From an uncultured Collinsella sp. (lineage in GTDB: Bacteria > Actinomycetota > Coriobacteriia > Coriobacteriales > Coriobacteriaceae): a stretch of 53,473 bases of DNA. Location: assembly GCA_900543605.1 (NCBI GenBank), contig UQSK01000008.1, forward strand, positions 1 to 53,473, given 5' to 3'. Below the pieces are notes generated by a model. The model saw nothing but the letters and a program-made list of their open reading frames with translations, was not told the DNA's origin and did no database searches. The stretch's first letter is position 1; every line of letters starts with the position of its first letter. Positions 51,712 through 53,473 of this stretch are shown in pieces. The position numbers and the translations under genes were made by a program.

Positions 51712-51816
51712 GGAAGCCCCGGACACGCCGGGAGGGGTTATCAAAGCGAACATCCCGCAGCCGCAAAGCGGCGAGGACGTTCGCGTGATAACCCCGCAGG
51801 CGTGTCCGGGGCTTCC
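51712..51816. repeat. 105-nt hairpin between prs and pth
   Basis: The outer arms 51712-51729 and 51799-51816 are perfect over 18 bases. Inner arms 51734-51743 with 51786-51795, then 51746-51751 with 51779-51784, and an apical GCCGC-AAA-GCGGC at 51760-51772 extend the stem. It lies 24 bp after the prs stop codon and would form an unusually long rod in the prs-pth message. No T-run follows. Confidence 0.85.
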
Positions 51817-51839
51817 GGAGGGATGCGAGGGTCGAGCGA

Positions 51840-52826
51840 CTACAGCGCGAAGTCGCCGCCGACGAGCGTGGAGACGGGCTCCTCGTGGTAAACGGCGGAG
51901 ATGGCCTGAGCGAACTCCTCGGCGACCGAGATGGTCTTGATCTTGCCGCCGACCTCGACGGGAATGGCGTCGGTGACGAGGCACTCGACGATCGGGGCGT
52001 CGTTCAGACGCTCGATGGCCGGACCGGAGAAGATGCCGTGGGTGGCGCAGACGTAGATGTCGCCAGCGCCCATAGCCTTGAGCTCCTTGACGTTGGCGCA
52101 CAGGGTGCCAGCGGTGTCGATCATGTCGTCGTTGATGATGCAGGTCTTGCCCTTGATGTCACCGATGATACCCATGACCTCGGCGGCGTTGTGGCGCGGA
52201 CGGCCCTTGTGGGCGATGGCCAGGTCGCAGCCGAGCATGTCGGACAGCTTCTTGGCGGCCTTGGCGCGGCCCACATCGGGGGAGACGACAACCAGGTTGT
52301 CGGTGTCGAAGTGCATGTCGTTGTAGTACTGGCCAAACAGCGGCAGCGCGGACAGGTGGTTAACCGGGATATCGAAGAAGCCCTGGATCTGGCCCTGGTG
52401 CAGGTCGAGGGTGATGATGCGGTTGACGCCGGCGCGCTCGAGCAGGTTGGCGACGAGGCGGGCGGTGATGGGCTCGCGCGGGCCGGCCTTGCGGTCCTGG
52501 CGGGCATAGCCGTAGTGGGTGATAACGGCGGTGATGGAGCGGGCGGATGCGCGCTTGGCAGCGTCGGTGGCGATGAGCAGCTCCATGAGCATGTCGTTGA
52601 CGTTGCCGCCGGCCACGGACTGAATCAGGAAGACGTCGGCGCCGCGGACGGTCTCGTCGTAGCGGGCGTAAATCTCACCATTGGCGAACTGCTTTAGCGT
52701 AAGGCCCGAAAGCTCGACCCCAAGGTACTCAGCAATCTTCTGAGCGAGGGGACGGTTGGAGGAACCGGAATACACGCGGATGGACTTGCGCATATTCTCC
52801 GACTTCTCGGGATCATTAATCGGCAT
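51840..52826 (-). CDS. prs: Ribose-phosphate pyrophosphokinase (PRPP synthetase)
   Basis: Prs makes PRPP from ribose 5-phosphate and ATP; PRPP feeds the purF step encoded earlier, and pyrimidine and NAD synthesis. The 328-residue protein has the N-terminal YSGSSNRPLAQKIAEYLG, the catalytic flexible loop YGYARQDRKAGPREP near residue 105, and the PRPP-binding INDDMIDTAGTL near residue 231. AAGGAG precedes the start at 52826. A terminator separates it from glmU, and a minus-strand TACAAT at 52871-52876 is a possible -10 box of its own promoter. Confidence 0.96.
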   Translation of the reverse strand: MPINDPEKSENMRKSIRVYSGSSNRPLAQKIAEYLGVELSGLTLKQFANGEIYARYDETVRGADVFLIQSVAGGNVNDMLMELLIATDAAKRASARSITAVITHYGYARQDRKAGPREPITARLVANLLERAGVNRIITLDLHQGQIQGFFDIPVNHLSALPLFGQYYNDMHFDTDNLVVVSPDVGRAKAAKKLSDMLGCDLAIAHKGRPRHNAAEVMGIIGDIKGKTCIINDDMIDTAGTLCANVKELKAMGAGDIYVCATHGIFSGPAIERLNDAPIVECLVTDAIPVEVGGKIKTISVAEEFAQAISAVYHEEPVSTLVGGDFAL

Positions 52827-52870
52827 TACCCTTCTCCTTTATATCGAATGCCATATAGATGCCTTGTTGC

Positions 52871-52876
52871 ATTGTA
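52871..52876 (-). promoter_or_regulatory. Candidate -10 box for prs
   Basis: On the minus strand the sequence reads CGGTTACAATGC, giving TACAAT 45 bases before the prs start. The same CGGTTACAAT string lies upstream of carA. No convincing -35 box is seen. Confidence 0.4.
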
Positions 52877-52966
52877 ACCGCGCGACGGGGTTTATCGAGT
52901 CCTGATAACGTCTTTACCGTCAACGGACACGAACCGACCACTCATCCGGCCACGCAGGTCAGCATA

Positions 52967-53000
52967 GAAAAAGGAGCCGTCCCCATGGGAACAGCTCCTT
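52967..53000 (-). terminator. Intrinsic terminator after glmU
   Basis: On the minus strand AAGGAGC (53000-52994) opens a stem that closes at 52971-52977. Two G-U pairs occur inside, and a run of five T bases follows. It separates glmU from prs. Confidence 0.85.
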
Positions 53001-53017
53001 AGATGCTTGGTAAAACG

Positions 53018-53424
53018 TTATACCTCGTCGTCCTCGTGCAGACGGCGGCGATAATCGGCGGCCCAGCCCTCAATGTTTACCTGACGGGCGCGGCCCAGAC
53101 CGAGTGCGTCGGCCGGGACCGGCTCGGTGATGACGGAGCCGGCGGCCACGAGTGCGCCGTCGCCAATCTGGGCGGGCGCGACCATCATGGTGTCGGAACC
53201 GATGAAGGCGTCCTTGCCGATGACGGTCTTGTGCTTGTGCACGCCGTCGTAGTTGCAGGTGATGGAGCCCGCGCCGACATTGACGCCGGAGCCCATGGTC
53301 GTGTCGCCGATGTAGGACAGGTGCGGCACCTTGGAGCCCTCGCCGATCGTGGACTTCTTGATCTCCACGTGCGTGCCGGCCTTGGAGCCGTCGAGCATGT
53401 GAGTGCCCGGGCGCAGGTAGGCAC
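53018..53424 (-). CDS. glmU: Bifunctional GlmU, C-terminal part only
   Basis: GlmU makes UDP-N-acetylglucosamine for the cell wall. Only the acetyltransferase end is present, about 135 residues of the left-handed beta helix: AYLRPGTH, GTHVEIKKSTIGEGSKVPHLSYIGD, GAGSITCNYDG, and KTVIGKDAFIGSD. The frame is open to 53424, where genuine sequence stops and adapter begins, so the missing N-terminal uridyltransferase domain is cut by the contig end and not lost in the organism. The ATG at 53398 is internal. Confidence 0.93.
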
Positions 53425-53473
53425 CTGTCTCTTATACACATCTCCGAGCCCACGAGACGCGTAGTAATCTCGT
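53425..53473 (+). other. Illumina Nextera adapter read-through (artefact)
   Basis: CTGTCTCTTATACACATCT (53425-53443) is the Nextera mosaic-end sequence. It is followed by CCGAGCCCACGAGAC, an eight-base index GCGTAGTA, and ATCTCGT, the start of the P7 arm. This is sequencing adapter and not genomic DNA. Confidence 0.98.

Noticed and set aside
53003..53464. A plus-strand open frame of 153 residues at the right edge
   Set aside because: It lies opposite glmU and ends inside adapter sequence; it is an artefact.

Overview
The window is a 53.5 kb piece of a high-GC bacterial chromosome. It most likely comes from a gut coriobacterium of the Collinsella type. That placement is inferred from gene content: a glmU-prs-pth order, membrane-embedded LuxR-type regulators, LAxTG-anchored surface proteins, NfnAB, and frequent TTG starts. 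It is not a database result. Both ends are cut. The first gene is open at the left edge, and the right edge runs from glmU into an Illumina Nextera adapter at 53425-53473, so real sequence ends at 53424.

Layout, left to right. 1-6.8 kb: end of a membrane protein gene, then the elongation cluster mreB-mreC-mreD-mrdA-rodA. 6.8-10.5 kb: a DUF697-like membrane protein, a B12-binding radical SAM protein and its DUF2344 partner. 10.5-14.6 kb: rplU-rpmA, a terminator, then obg-nadD-yqeK-rsfS, ending in a strong terminator. 14.5-16.9 kb: a mobile island with a REP-associated tyrosine transposase (RAYT) between 27-bp inverted repeats, into which an IS1595-type element carrying a lone RelB/DinJ-type antitoxin has been placed. 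17.0-29.5 kb: carAB behind a PyrR-type hairpin, purE, a class B sortase, a MoaE-like gene, a membrane protein on the minus strand, purF, and purM-purN. 29.6-35.9 kb: a PTS EIIA protein, a PrsA-like foldase, a YqeY protein, a four-gene amino-acid ABC importer, and a cytidylate-kinase-like protein. 36.0-48.3 kb: an accessory region with an AAA ATPase behind phased tandem repeats, a 12-TM LuxR-type regulator, and two cell-wall-anchored surface proteins (656 and 2205 residues) set among repeats. 48.3-53.4 kb, minus strand: nfnA-nfnB, pth, prs and partial glmU.

Nucleotide supply is a recurring theme: carAB and purE/F/M/N make pyrimidine precursors and purines, and prs makes PRPP. The mre/mrdA/rodA and glmU genes serve the cell wall, to which the two LAxTG proteins would be attached.

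The least explained signal is repetitive. (1) At least a dozen intergenic palindromes have different arms but most share a GGGACAG core; they are candidate substrates of the RAYT. (2) Six copies of a roughly 57-nt palindrome (arms like TCTCGATCTGTAACA) occur only between 37.2 and 48.3 kb. (3) Both surface genes are preceded by CGCAGGTAGA plus a TAGGTTC-N8-GAACCTA palindrome and share a near-identical 3' end and downstream repeat block. The surface genes therefore look like cassettes with common ends, possibly co-regulated and exchangeable by recombination.
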